A stretch of 61,205 bases of DNA from Acanthaster planci (Eukaryota > Echinodermata > Asteroidea > Valvatida > Acanthasteridae). Positions 37,001 to 42,687 of this stretch are shown here, in pieces. The notes beneath the pieces were generated by a model. It searched no databases, was not told the origin of the DNA, and saw only the letters and a list, made by a program, of their open reading frames with translations. Numbering within the stretch: position 1 is the stretch's first letter; each line of letters opens with the position of its first letter. Both the position numbers and the translations under genes were made by a program. The DNA is taken from the NCBI RefSeq assembly GCF_001949145.1, contig NW_019091590.1, forward strand, positions 223,389 to 284,593. Direction: 5' to 3'.

Positions 37001-38732
37001 AAGCTCAACGTGCTGCTCCTTTTAGATTTTTGATACCCAGAGAAATACAATTGAATCTTTCTACTCCACATGAATCCTGTGATTTCTTCATCCGTGGATC
37101 CATAATCTAATTCATCTGTTATTCTCTGAAAATATCTCTTTATTTCATTGATAGTTGCCAATTGCTTCTTTGAGTAGAATTTCCTCAGCATTCTCTTCTC
37201 ACTACTTCATCAAAAGTCAATATTTTCGACCCATATTAACAAAACAGCAAATCTTGCCATTGCTCCTGTCCCCAAAAGGAGATCTTTTTCCAGGCTTCCT
37301 AGTTGTGCTCGCCACTTTTCTGGATAGACTAAATTAACTGAAATGTTACTGAGGAAGAACCCCTCCACTGTATGAAATGAAGAAAACAAGGAAATGAATA
37401 ACGAAAGAAACAAAAACTAACGGATAACAAAAATTGGACACTTTAACAAGTTTTCAGGTAGGACCTAATTATTATTTACTGTTATTTTGATTATTATTAA
37501 TTATTTCTGGTATCGACACCAAGGATTCTTCAAAAGCGCCCTAGGCACAGTTACTATACTATGCAAATAAATAAGTGATAGAAAGCCTGGGCTACAGTAA
37601 CAAAAAGGTTTCCAAAGTTCAGAAATACACAAACTCCTAGATCGAGTGCCTGAGGGGAACTTGGGGGCAGCCTGAGTCTTAAATGTACAAGGGCACACAA
37701 GAGACCGTTTGATCTCACCAACTAGTGGCTATTGCGATTGGCACTAATGGCGGGAAATTTGCACCATGCGTCCAGAAGACTTGAAATTGCCTATACCCAG
37801 TGTAAAAAAAATGTTTGTATAAACTTGATACTGTCCAAACAAAATTCTATACTCGAAGGATTTTTTTCTCAAACGTTGAGTGGGTTTGAACGAGTCGCTC
37901 TCATTTTTGATAGTCACATTTCTGTTTTAAAAAATCCACAATCACTTGTGCTCCATGCTTTAAAAAGTTGTGAATTGAACAAACTGCATTTAGTATGCTT
38001 GACTTGATATCAGCAGCCCCCTTTTGGGGGGAAACTGTGGAATGTTCTCTTTCTTAGTCGCTGATTTATTTTGCCAAAGAGGCCGGTAGAAATATGACTA
38101 GCTGTCAGTGCAAAAACGACAGAATAATTCAGAATAATTCGGTTGAAAATTCTCGAGCAGCTGTACATTTACATATATCACAACATCAAACCCTAGGCCT
38201 GTGTCTCAGAAAATACAAAATGGAAATATGATACTCTTTTGAAAGTAATGGGACTTGATTATGTGCAGTACGAGGTAACACCACCCACGGGGGGTATTAA
38301 TGCTTGCTTGCTTTGGCCACCGTCATGGACGTTGGGGGGGGGTTGAAAAATACGGATAAGTAAAATGCCAAAGAAACGAAAAAGGAAGGGAATGAAAATC
38401 GTTAATTTGCTTGAATGGAAAGTTGCTGGTCTGTTCCTTGCTGTGCTGACGAGTGTTTCTCCCCTTTCGCCGTGGACAACAAAATCCTAGCGCCGCCTGT
38501 TCCACCCATACGAAAAGCAAGAAACACGAGAGGGGTTTCATTTTACCCTTTGATTTTGTGTCTCTTAGGTGGCCACGCGAAGGAGACGCATCAACAGGTT
38601 TCCCCGGAGCTCGTCCTTGTGACCTCGCTCCCTGCTCTCGTCTTCCTCTGCCTCATGCTGGTAGCAGTCTACCAACTCAAAAGACTGGAAAAAAATAAGC
38701 CCAGCCACGATATGCGAATTGTTGTCTTGTAG
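843..38732 (+). CDS. Gene A (3' part): HYR/FN3/EGF single-pass membrane protein
   Basis: Sixteen exons are placed by GT/AG borders: 843-1088, 1224-1499, 2190-2435, 3473-3748, 4208-4444, 5380-5625, 6126-6362, 7169-7405, 9708-9944, 11281-11535, 14688-14945, 15876-16124, 17817-17903, 33493-33531, 35895-36011 and 38569-38732. All internal borders are phase 1, and the sum (3407 bases) gives an intact frame of 1134 residues plus stop, an internal check on the model. The domain order is HYR, FN3, HYR, FN3, eight HYR, a partial EGF, a basic cleavage-like site, EGF, and a transmembrane helix with a short tail. HYR domains have an immunoglobulin-like fold and act in cell adhesion (for example hyalin of the sea urchin hyaline layer), so an adhesive or receptor role is inferred. 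The signal peptide and earlier exons lie left of the window. No specific orthologue is recognised. Confidence 0.85.
1224..1499 (+). CDS. Gene A exon: fibronectin type III domain 1
   Basis: This 92-residue exon has acceptor TTTTTAAG before 1224, donor GTGAGA at 1500, and is phase 1-1. Beta-sandwich features of FN3 are visible: LEPPVSFSLISVTTTSA at the A-B strands, YLVEVQ at strand C, LPGLMPGNNYTVSVSTA at E-F with the diagnostic Leu and Tyr, and a closing LDFTTG. The usual strand-B tryptophan is absent. Three NxS/T sequons (NVT, NVS, NYT) suggest an extracellular glycosylated surface. The intron separating it from HYR1 is only 135 bp. Confidence 0.88.
1500..2189. other. Intron (FN3-1 to HYR2)
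   Basis: A 690-bp AT-rich intron. The 115-codon open frame at 1523-1870 has no domain and lacks splice logic. No repeat element is recognised. Confidence 0.7.
2190..2435 (+). CDS. Gene A exon: HYR domain 2
   Basis: The exon is 82 residues long, with acceptor CATTTCCAG before 2190 and donor GTGAGT at 2436, phase 1-1. The sequence GPVISGCPSDITLPAGQNVA is identical to HYR1 apart from one residue, and the exon continues with NWTEPTAVDDSG and YMFTDAAGNTAEC. It differs from HYR1 mainly at scattered positions, which indicates a recent duplication or gene conversion. It is followed by a second FN3 exon, so HYR-FN3 is the duplicated unit. Confidence 0.9.
2622..2864. mobile_element. MITE-like element (family 2)
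   Basis: Terminal inverted repeats of about 25 bp: the left end GGCCATTTTCCAATACTCAA matches the complement of the right end, GGGCCGTTTTCCAATACTCA, with one substitution, and both continue CTTCG. The interior is non-coding. Total size is about 243 bp. No clear target-site duplication is seen. Confidence 0.75.
3097..3253. mobile_element. MITE-like element (family 3), copy 1
   Basis: The ends GTGTTGTAGTCGAGACCA and TGGTCTCGACTACAACAC are perfect inverted repeats, followed inward by shorter CAAGACC/GGTCTTG matches. The 157-bp interior includes a CAAGCAATTCAAATGAACTG segment that is recognisable in related copies at 10063-10257 and 14372-14543. Confidence 0.8.
3473..3748 (+). CDS. Gene A exon: fibronectin type III domain 2
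   Basis: This 92-residue exon has the same length and phase (1-1) as the first FN3 exon, with acceptor CATTTTCAG before 3473 and donor GTGAGG at 3749. It starts LEPLVSVSLINVTTTSA and keeps PPNVTFDTY, IPGLIPGNNYTVSVSTA and LDFTTG. It is a close paralogue of FN3-1, with differences concentrated in strands B-C and the C-D turn. The sequons are partly conserved. Confidence 0.88.
3749..4207. other. Intron (FN3-2 to HYR3)
   Basis: 459 bp. No further exon or repeat is recognised. The open frame continuing past 3748 lies beyond a good donor and carries no domain. Confidence 0.65.
4208..4444 (+). CDS. Gene A exon: HYR domain 3
   Basis: A 79-residue exon; acceptor ACTTATAG before 4208. It begins VPLDVTAPVISGCPSD across the phase 1 junction and contains NWTEPTAVDDSG and YTFTDAAGNTAECVFTVR. 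It is close to HYR1 and HYR2 but ends three codons earlier. The donor GTATAG at 4445 is weaker than the others in the gene, so some skipping or use of another donor is possible. The frame is kept either way because the exon is symmetric. Confidence 0.85.
4445..5379. other. Intron (HYR3 to HYR4)
   Basis: 935 bp. No exon or repeat is recognised. It ends in a long T tract before the acceptor at 5378-5379. Confidence 0.65.
5380..5625 (+). CDS. Gene A exon: HYR domain 4
   Basis: The exon is 82 residues, with acceptor T-rich AAG before 5380, donor GTAAGT at 5626, phase 1-1. STDVTPPVISNCPADITLP opens the domain, DWTEPMATDDSG lies in the centre, and YTFTDGAGNQANCTF closes it. From here on the HYR exons are more diverged from HYR1-3 and are no longer interleaved with FN3. 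Confidence 0.9.
5626..6125. other. Intron (HYR4 to HYR5) with SINE-like fragment
   Basis: 500 bp. It contains a C-rich tract around 5890-5915 and a diverged fragment of the SINE family seen at 9236-9530, lying at 5930-6022. Confidence 0.6.
5930..6022 (-). repeat. Diverged SINE body fragment
   Basis: The order of blocks CCTCACAAATACCTGTTTAC, GGATGGAGAGAG, GAAGTGACTTGCACAAGGTC mirrors the second SINE copy at 9374-9530 (CCTCACAGACACCCATTTAC, GGGTGGAGAGAG, AAAGTGACTTGCCCAGGATC). The tRNA-like head is not recognisable here. Strand follows the tRNA-like promoter of the intact copies. Confidence 0.55.
6126..6362 (+). CDS. Gene A exon: HYR domain 5
   Basis: The 79-residue exon has acceptor CAAAG before 6126 and donor GTGAGT at 6363, phase 1-1. 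The split Asp codon leads into TIPPVISNCPADILLP, then NWTEPTATDNLG and YTFTDAAGNQANCSF. The pyrimidine tract before the acceptor is poor (ATCATCAAAG). Domain continuity and phase support the border anyway. Confidence 0.87.
6363..7168. other. Intron (HYR5 to HYR6)
   Basis: 806 bp, AT-rich, with a G run at 7153-7161 just upstream of the acceptor. The G run interrupts the expected pyrimidine tract. No further feature is seen. Confidence 0.6.
7169..7405 (+). CDS. Gene A exon: HYR domain 6
   Basis: 79 residues, acceptor GATTATAG before 7169, donor GTGCGT at 7406, phase 1-1. SVAPLVMNCPSNISIP opens the domain, SWTEPTATDNSG is in the middle, and YTFTDISGNQANCVFF is at the end. ISIP and NDTAS contribute one clear sequon. 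The acceptor is preceded by T8 then G9 rather than a clean pyrimidine tract. Confidence 0.87.
9236..9370 (-). repeat. tRNA-derived SINE-like element, copy 1 of a dimer
   Basis: On the minus strand the element starts with a tRNA-like head (TGTGGCCAAGTTGTTAGGG as the A-box region, and a B-box-like GGGGTTCGAATCC). A body follows that ends CCACCCAGGAGTAAATGGGT. It lacks about 26 bp that are present in the neighbouring copy. Pol III-type internal promoter boxes and repetition within the window support the SINE call. The family name is not certain. Confidence 0.7.
9374..9530 (-). repeat. tRNA-derived SINE-like element, copy 2 of a dimer
   Basis: A head-to-tail neighbour of the previous copy with the same order of blocks. 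Reading the minus strand: tRNA-like head with B box GGGGTTCAAATCC, then the body with CAAGTCACTTTAACCCC and CCACCCAGGAGTAAATGGGT. It is more complete than copy 1, so the pair is two unequal units rather than one exact tandem duplication. Confidence 0.7.
9708..9944 (+). CDS. Gene A exon: HYR domain 7
   Basis: A 79-residue exon with acceptor TTTTCATCAG before 9708, donor GTAGGA at 9945, phase 1-1. DISPVVSGCPGVINLPPG, SWDEPTATDNSG and YTFTDAAGNEALCIFF define the HYR fold. The usual CPSDI is replaced by CPGVI. GC content is clearly higher than in the surrounding intron. Confidence 0.88.
9945..11280. other. Intron (HYR7 to HYR8) with MITE-like copy
   Basis: 1336 bp. It contains the family 3 inverted-repeat element at 10063-10257 and a C12 run at 11251-11262 close to the acceptor. 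Nothing else is recognised. Confidence 0.6.
10063..10257. mobile_element. MITE-like element (family 3), copy 2
   Basis: The order of sequence blocks matches copy 1 at 3097-3253: GGTTGTAG end, AAGACC..CCAG, AAGTCACAAGCTATTCAAGT, GCAAAAGCATTCAT, TTCACCTTGTTACTTGGGAT, GGTCTTG, and GTCTACGACAACACC at the far end. The termini have decayed, so this copy is older than copy 1. Confidence 0.65.
11281..11535 (+). CDS. Gene A exon: HYR domain 8
   Basis: 85 residues, acceptor CCACGTCCAG before 11281, donor GTAGTT at 11536, phase 1-1. It opens LPPMVFDCPSDSTLMLLLSE, has TWREPFAIDDSG in the centre and YTFTDGAGNQADCTF at the end. It is six residues longer than HYR7, and the extra length is in the loop between CPSD and the tryptophan strand. 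The exon is GC-rich compared with its flanks. Confidence 0.88.
12080..12328. mobile_element. MITE-like element (family 5)
   Basis: The left end TGGGGCCATTAAAAAT pairs with the right end ATTTTTAATGGTCCCA, with one mismatch in 16 bp. The interior of about 217 bp is AT-rich and non-coding. The terminal repeats are short, so confidence is moderate. Confidence 0.55.
13901..14063. mobile_element. MITE-like element (family 4)
   Basis: The left arm TTAGAAGCCATTACTGTGGT and the complement of the right arm, TTAGACGCCCATAACTGCGG, match over about 25 bp with a few changes, and both continue TGGCAC. The 163-bp element is rich in CGCGTG-type motifs. The terminal TTA..TAA could be the target duplication. 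Confidence 0.7.
14372..14543. mobile_element. MITE-like element (family 3), copy 3
   Basis: It shows the family 3 end sequence (CTTGTAGTTGAGTCCATCAC on the left; GTGATGGAGTTGGCTACAGCAC on the right) and CACAAGTCC/GGACTTGTG inner pairs. The interior is related to copy 1 in reverse orientation (CAGTTGAATTGCTTTTGACT region). It ends about 145 bp before the HYR9 exon. Confidence 0.65.
14688..14945 (+). CDS. Gene A exon: HYR domain 9
   Basis: The exon is 86 residues long, with acceptor AATCCCTAG before 14688, donor GTAGGT at 14946, phase 1-1. DDIPPVIVDCPSDMNVTLP opens the domain, followed by SWVEPSATDSSG and YTFSDSSGNEAVCSF. MNVTLP holds a sequon. The open frame upstream of 14688 is intron read-through. 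Confidence 0.88.
14946..15875. other. Intron (HYR9 to HYR10)
   Basis: 930 bp. No exon or repeat is recognised. A TTTGATT-rich stretch (15660-15870) leads to the acceptor. Confidence 0.6.
15876..16124 (+). CDS. Gene A exon: HYR domain 10
   Basis: Acceptor TTGCCCACAG before 15876; donor GTAAGA at 16125; phase 1-1; 83 residues. DVIPPVIVNCPPDQAYVIP, TWNPPSAIDNSG and YNFTDPAGNSATCEF give the HYR signature. This is the last HYR of the gene and the most diverged in its central strand (WNPP for WTEP). Confidence 0.87.
16125..17816. other. Intron (HYR10 to EGF-like piece)
   Basis: 1692 bp. It contains repeated TTTCAGCTTTT-type stretches (16580-16710) and no recognisable exon. Confidence 0.6.
17817..17903 (+). 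CDS. Gene A exon: partial or degenerate EGF-like module
   Basis: The 29-residue exon has acceptor ATCTCTCCAG before 17817 and donor GTAAGT at 17904, phase 1-1. It encodes NPCQSNPCRSNENC followed by FYSATDFICVPG. Four cysteines spaced as C1-x4-C2-x5-C3-x8-C4 match the first two thirds of an EGF module, but the C4-x-C5 pair and the last cysteine are missing. Either a further small exon lies in the following intron, or the module is truncated and ends directly in the basic segment of the next exon. Confidence 0.72.
18050..18140. repeat. Dispersed repeat, copy 1
   Basis: Blocks TTCCCTTTCCAAAGTGTGTA, CCCTTAGAAAGGC and GAAAGGTTACATAAA recur in the same order at 29695-29785. The similarity is partial, so this is an old dispersed repeat of unknown class. 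Confidence 0.5.
19432..19505 (+). repeat. tRNA-like sequence, probable SINE head
   Basis: GGCAAACTCGGTTAAACACT resembles a Pol III A box region, and GGGCTCGAGCCCC resembles a B box about 35 bp downstream. A TTTTTT terminator-like run follows at 19504. No convincing cloverleaf acceptor stem was found, so a SINE head or tRNA pseudogene is more likely than a functional tRNA. Confidence 0.4.
24184..24262 (+). repeat. tRNA-like sequence, probable SINE head
   Basis: GGCTTGCTTAGTGCACTGGATAA looks like a D-arm/A-box region. AGTTCAAATCC is a good B box, and T runs follow at 24255 and 24270-24284. The arrangement resembles an arginine-type tRNA, but the acceptor stem does not pair convincingly. Confidence 0.4.
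25034..25080. repeat. C-rich imperfect microsatellite
   Basis: A 47-bp tract of CCCCCGCC/CCCCTGCC-type units. The minus strand contains many runs of four or more G, so it could form a G-quadruplex. The proline-rich open frame across it is a consequence of base composition. Confidence 0.75.
29695..29785. repeat. Dispersed repeat, copy 2
   Basis: Carries TTTCCCTCCCAAAAGTGTGT, CCCCTTGTAGAGGCC and AAAAGGTTACATACAAA in the same order as 18050-18140. Class unknown. Confidence 0.5.
30853..31210. repeat. Tandem duplication of a ~207-bp unit
   Basis: Two units start near 30853 and 31061. Shared blocks in order include TTCTTGAAAAA, TTTTTGGAGCTTTAGTTATG (TTTTTGAAGCTTTAGTAATG in the second), GTCGGAATGCAGCAAAT or its variant, and AGGGTGAAATATGTAC. 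The spacing is constant at about 208 bp, which fits a simple tandem duplication that has since diverged. Confidence 0.75.
33493..33531 (+). CDS. Gene A candidate micro-exon: basic (furin-type) cleavage site
   Basis: A 39-bp segment is bounded by TTTGATATTTTTCAG and the donor GTAGGA at 33532, with phase 1 on both sides. Joined to the previous exon it encodes GPFRKKREVLDMK. RKKR matches the R-X-K/R-R consensus of furin-like proprotein convertases. It sits between the ten-HYR ectodomain and the membrane-proximal EGF module, so cleavage would separate the two. The call rests on splice signals, correct length and frame, and a sensible position. It has no domain of its own. Confidence 0.6.
33532..35894. 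other. Intron (micro-exon to EGF)
   Basis: 2363 bp. The 160-codon minus-strand frame at 34977-35459 shows no domain. No repeat is recognised. Confidence 0.55.
35895..36011 (+). CDS. Gene A exon: EGF-like domain
   Basis: This 39-residue exon has acceptor TTTTTCTCTCAG before 35895 and donor GTAGGC at 36012, phase 1-1. It holds a complete six-cysteine EGF module: DICPCKNGGSC, then CICPEGFTGILC, with the conserved Gly-Phe-x-Gly turn before the last cysteine. No calcium-binding DxxE/Q motif precedes the first cysteine, so it is a non-cbEGF type. It is the last extracellular domain before the membrane. Confidence 0.9.
36802..36857. other. Assembly gap (56 N)
   Basis: A run of N inside the intron between the EGF and transmembrane exons. 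The true length is unknown. Confidence 0.99.
37468..37550. repeat. Terminus of the repeat family found at 46605-48953
   Basis: TTATTATTTACTGTTAT followed by ATTTCTGGTA and CACCAAGGATTCTTCAAAAG resembles both ends of the large inverted-repeat element in gene B. Only one end is recognisable here. Confidence 0.55.
38569..38732 (+). CDS. Gene A last exon: transmembrane helix and cytoplasmic tail
   Basis: The acceptor is GTGTCTCTTAG before 38569; the exon enters in phase 1 and stops at TAG 38730-38732. It encodes a short juxtamembrane stretch (GGHAKETHQQVSPE), about 20 hydrophobic residues (from VLVTSLPALVFLCLMLVAVY), then a basic stop-transfer sequence KRLEKNK. With upstream extracellular modules, this is a type I membrane protein. 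The cytoplasmic tail is only about 19 residues and ends RIVVL, which fits a class II PDZ-ligand pattern (hydrophobic-x-hydrophobic). No tyrosine or ITAM-like motif is present in the tail. Confidence 0.88.
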
Positions 38733-41540
38733 TTGTGAAATTGTAAGCTTAGTGTCTGCATTCTACTGTTTTGTACCGTTAAATGAATACAGATTTGTAT
38801 CGTCGTTACTTTTATCCGTATTTTTATGTTAAAACCTATGTAACCGTAATTTTTTCCCGCAATTTTTATTCAGATATCAAAGGAAATTTCTGAGTTATAA
38901 TTGTAAAGGATTCCTTTTTTTACAAGTACAAAACGTCAGAATCTTATTCAACTAATGCTAATGAAAATTCAGTAACGTTTTACATCAAATTTTGTACTTC
39001 ATTCAATCGTTTTCGTTTCTTCTCGTGCCGAATGCCGTTTTAATGTGTGAGTTATTATCCTTGTTTATTTCTGTTTGTATTTGTTCTTAATAATATGCAT
39101 TATTGTTTTTAATGTAAATATCTATTTAAACAGCGTGGCTTGGTTGCATGTAGTGTAGATCGTATTAATTATTGTCTGGTGAATTTTTGGCACTTTTATT
39201 GAATGGAATGTCACGTTCAGTTAACCTTTATCATCAGGTCACGTTCATGACGTCAATTGCAATACAATAACTGAGGAATTAGACAGGTAGAATTTGTGCA
39301 GGTTTAGCATTTCTTAAAATCTTCCATTGTTTTTGAACTTTTGGTGATATTCTTTCGTGCTTACGTCTAGATTCCAACCTTAACAACGGTTCCTTTGTCT
39401 GTGAAAAGTGCCTGGGGATCTGTATCCTTAGAATGGTCAAACTTATGAATATGCTTCGTCTTTATGGTCAATAGCATAATTATATTTCGATGTGTTCTTT
39501 TGCATAACATGATTTTCGACAATTCCTTAGTCAATTGGGCAAATATCAGGTGGCTGCCCAGACTTAGTCGAAGCAGGGATTTAGAACCGTCTTTGCACAG
39601 ATTGTCACTAAGGTTTATATACACGATAGTTTAAGATTTTAACAAATGTACACAGGGCCCTATTTGGCAGCGCTGCTAAGCACACAATTTTACAGTAACA
39701 GAGGTTCCGTGGATCTCAGGCTGTAAGCAGTAAGGACAGCAAAAGGCATGCTTACCTCGGAGGAATCTCTGCGCGTGTCTACCTGTGCATAACCACGGCA
39801 AGCAACGCCATGAAATAGTGCTATAACTGGCAAAATCTTGGAGATGTCAGAGACATGCGTGGGTGTGATGGAGTGCATATTTAATTTTGTCCATGGTGCT
39901 GAGCTGACACTTAATATGAAACCTTGTTGTAGATACTCTCTTTAAATCAAAGTTAAAAACCGCCTCAAAAAACATTTTCGCTTTGCCGATAGGAACTAGC
40001 ATGGGTATGTAATAAATTAACCGATGGAAATATTTGATTGTACTTACCAAGTTTTGATTTTTTGCTTTAAAACGATTAATTGTAAAGCTGTCTCAGTCTT
40101 TTATCGTCTGATTTTAAATGGATAAATTGTAAACAGTGAATATCCTTGGACTGTAGCTTTTTGTTTTATATGTATGCAAAACTTTAAATCCCAAAGTCTC
40201 AAGTATAGTTTCACACGAAAGTCTTGGCATTATAACAGTGTCAACAATGATCGTTTTACTCATAAAACAAGCTTTGTAACGTGTTGATGGCTCGTAGAAC
40301 CACAAACTGGTAATTGCGGTCTTAATGTTTGGTTTTCGGTTTTCTTATCGTCAGTGTAATGGTGTTTTATTTTCAGATGTGTTCATGGAATCGAGGAACA
40401 GTTTCTTGCTTTTGCTGTGCTCAGTTTTAAGACAAGAACAATTATATCAGTATGCACCGACACTGAGTAGTGAGCGGTTCCCTGCCGAGTCAGTAATACA
40501 TGTACAGTTATCGATGGTATCTAGCAGTCGACCGTGAAAATATATATGAAGTAATATCTAGGGTGTTCCTTTCTATTTGTAGGTTCAGCGCGCATACGCA
40601 ACTGTGTTGAAAGAGGCAGCTGGGTGCAAACTTATAAAAGCCATGTAAAAGTGGCAACCAGAATGCAACAATTCACGAAATTGTTTTTGATTGCATTGCA
40701 TGTTGGAGAACCTGCAAAGAAAAGCTATTTTGCACACTCCCCAGACGTAATCGGAAAGGTTTTGAAATGTCAACAGTATAATTATGAACCGGCCTGTGAG
40801 CGAATTTCACTTACTCTGTTTTGTAACGTTAAATTATTTTGCTTTGCTTCCGCGGACACCTGAAGTATAAACCAACCAGAAGTTCTTCGAAACGTGTACT
40901 TTGTAAAGGCAACGCCTGTCTTTTGGGGTTGCGGTTTCACCTCGGGACAGGCGTGGAGTGAAATCATTTTTGCCAGCTTTTTGACGTCGCCATTTGAACA
41001 GCGCGTCAGATATGGGCCAAAGTGTAGCAACGGAGTTTTGTTGGTGTACATGTTCGTACATAAAAGTGTGGTTATGGGCGGTGGCCGTGTGCATCATCAG
41101 GGATCGAATCCCACAAGGCTGTACATAACTCAAGCGGCCTTGGAGGTTGGGGATTTGGGACAGATCTATTCACTGATATTTTACACGCCAGTTTAACTTC
41201 AAAAAGAGTGACTTGGTAGTCCCCCGTGTTAAAAAAAGACACTCACTGCTTCCATTTTACGGTCATCAGAACTGTATAATAAATAACCTTCAATTGCCTT
41301 GCGTATTTTATAAACCGCTACACTGCAAGGTTTGGTCACGGTGAAACACTTGTTTTTAAAGTCGCTCCGTGGAAAACAGACCTACGAAGCTCCAGACGTG
41401 CCATCCTAGATGCCAAACGTTTTTCTGCAGGCTGGTTATCAATGATAGTACGATGTAACGGCAGGTAGCCGCCGAACTCAAAAAATGATGACGTAATGCT
41501 TGAATCCCCATCCTTTTTCTAGATGCAGGGCACACGTCCG
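38733..41540. other. 3' flank of gene A
   Basis: The 3' UTR should begin here. No canonical AATAAA is seen in the first 2.5 kb; the first I find on this strand is at 41278-41283. Polyadenylation may use a variant signal. No gene is recognised. Confidence 0.5.
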
Positions 41541-41544
41541 TCAG

Positions 41545-41735
41545 AACGAAAGCTCAGTTGTGCCAGAAACATGATCAACACTGGAAACTAATTCGTAATA
41601 ACGAATTACTAACATTGCGAATTACTTAGTAGTAATAATGGATTAATAATTCGTCATAAAGAATTGGTCATTCGAATAATAACGAATTAGTTTCCCTGTG
41701 GTGTTTTTGTCTGTGGCACGATTGGGCTCTCGTAC
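41545..41735. mobile_element. Inverted-repeat (MITE-like) element (family 6)
   Basis: Arms of more than 60 bp pair imperfectly. The left ACGAAAGCTCAGTTGTGCCA and the complement of the right, ACGAGAGCCCAATCGTGCCA, match outside, and GGAAACTAATTCGT occurs in both arms inside. The centre is an AT-rich stretch with several AATTCGT/ACGAATT repeats. Confidence 0.75.
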
Positions 41736-42099
41736 GTTAGTTTTTGAGTAACCGTCATAGAGCAAAGTTTTGCACGAGTGGGAATCAGTATAAGTAAAAC
41801 ATTACAAGAGAAACATTGACATAGGATATTGGCAAAATCTATTTGTATAAAGCCAATAACACTATCCGAATATCAACGAAATAACTTCGGAATATTTCGA
41901 CCAATTACGGAAAAGTTTGGAACGATATTCGGTAGTCACCGTGGCAGCTACTGTGCCCACTGATCTTTCAAAGTAGTCGAAGTGTTTTAACATTGACTTC
42001 GTTTTTTAGTGATAAAGGAAGCCTCGTGTTCTCCAGTCATAGTTACCTCGCAGTATAACTTTTGAGATTCCAAGTTCAACAATTTAGCCATTTAACAAA

Positions 42100-42608
42100 C
42101 TGGGATTGAATTGTCTCATAGGGGCACACTATCGTCTCGAGTCATACGAAGAAAACAAGTGGCTTTAAAATAAATGTCTCAAGGACGTGCTCTTTTATAT
42201 ATCAATAATTGCTAGGCGCTACTCCATAGAGTTAGGCACACAAAGTGCACGTTCAACCGAAAATGGATAATGGGCAACCTGAACTTTCATATTTTTTTCC
42301 GGAACTAGAACTAACATGGAAAGCTTGGCAAGGTCGAATGGTTTGCTATTGAATGGGATGAAAGGAAAAATTTGCATATTGGCCTTTCTGGGGAATTCAG
42401 TTCAGCGGTGCCGCACCCTTGCCCCGACCTGGTGCTCTCCTCCCTCAAAAAAGCTGCCGTCCGCACTTCAAGTTCATTCAGACCGGCCTGCCAGCCTTGG
42501 TAGATCGGACGTGGACGAGTTTTGTCTCTGGAAGGCTTAAGCGTGTCTCCCACGCCCTCCCGCTGTCCTTTCAGTGTTGTAAATATCGCCGTTAGCCCTT
42601 CGGCGAAG
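42100..42608 (+). promoter_or_regulatory. Upstream and 5' UTR region of gene B
   Basis: Base composition becomes clearly richer in GC and CpG from about 42400 to 42690. A TTTATATA stretch at 42193-42200 could act as a TATA-type element, but the start site is not known. No in-frame ATG precedes 42609 in the open stretch, and the context GCGAAGATGG is a strong Kozak match. Confidence 0.4.
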
Positions 42609-42687
42609 ATGGCAGCCAACGGCTACCTGGTCGTCGCGGCTGTGCTGCTGATCACGGCACTTATGATTGAGCCTGCTCTCTCGCAAG
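42609..42687 (+). CDS. Gene B exon 1: signal peptide
   Basis: It starts at ATG 42609 in a good Kozak context and encodes MAANGYLVVAAVLLITALMI followed by EPALSQ, a classical signal peptide with a 13-residue hydrophobic core and a likely cleavage after ALS or SQ. Donor GTAGGC at 42688, phase 1, as in all other introns of this gene. Confidence 0.85.

Larger units (their letters stand above)
36012..38568. other. Intron (EGF to transmembrane exon) with assembly gap
   Basis: 2557 bp including the N run. A fragment of a repeat terminus lies at 37468-37550. No exon is recognised, but an exon hidden by the gap cannot be ruled out. Confidence 0.55.

Noticed and set aside
41083-41130. GGGATCGAATCCCAC considered as a tRNA B box
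   Set aside because: No A box or stem pairing could be found; a chance match is likely.
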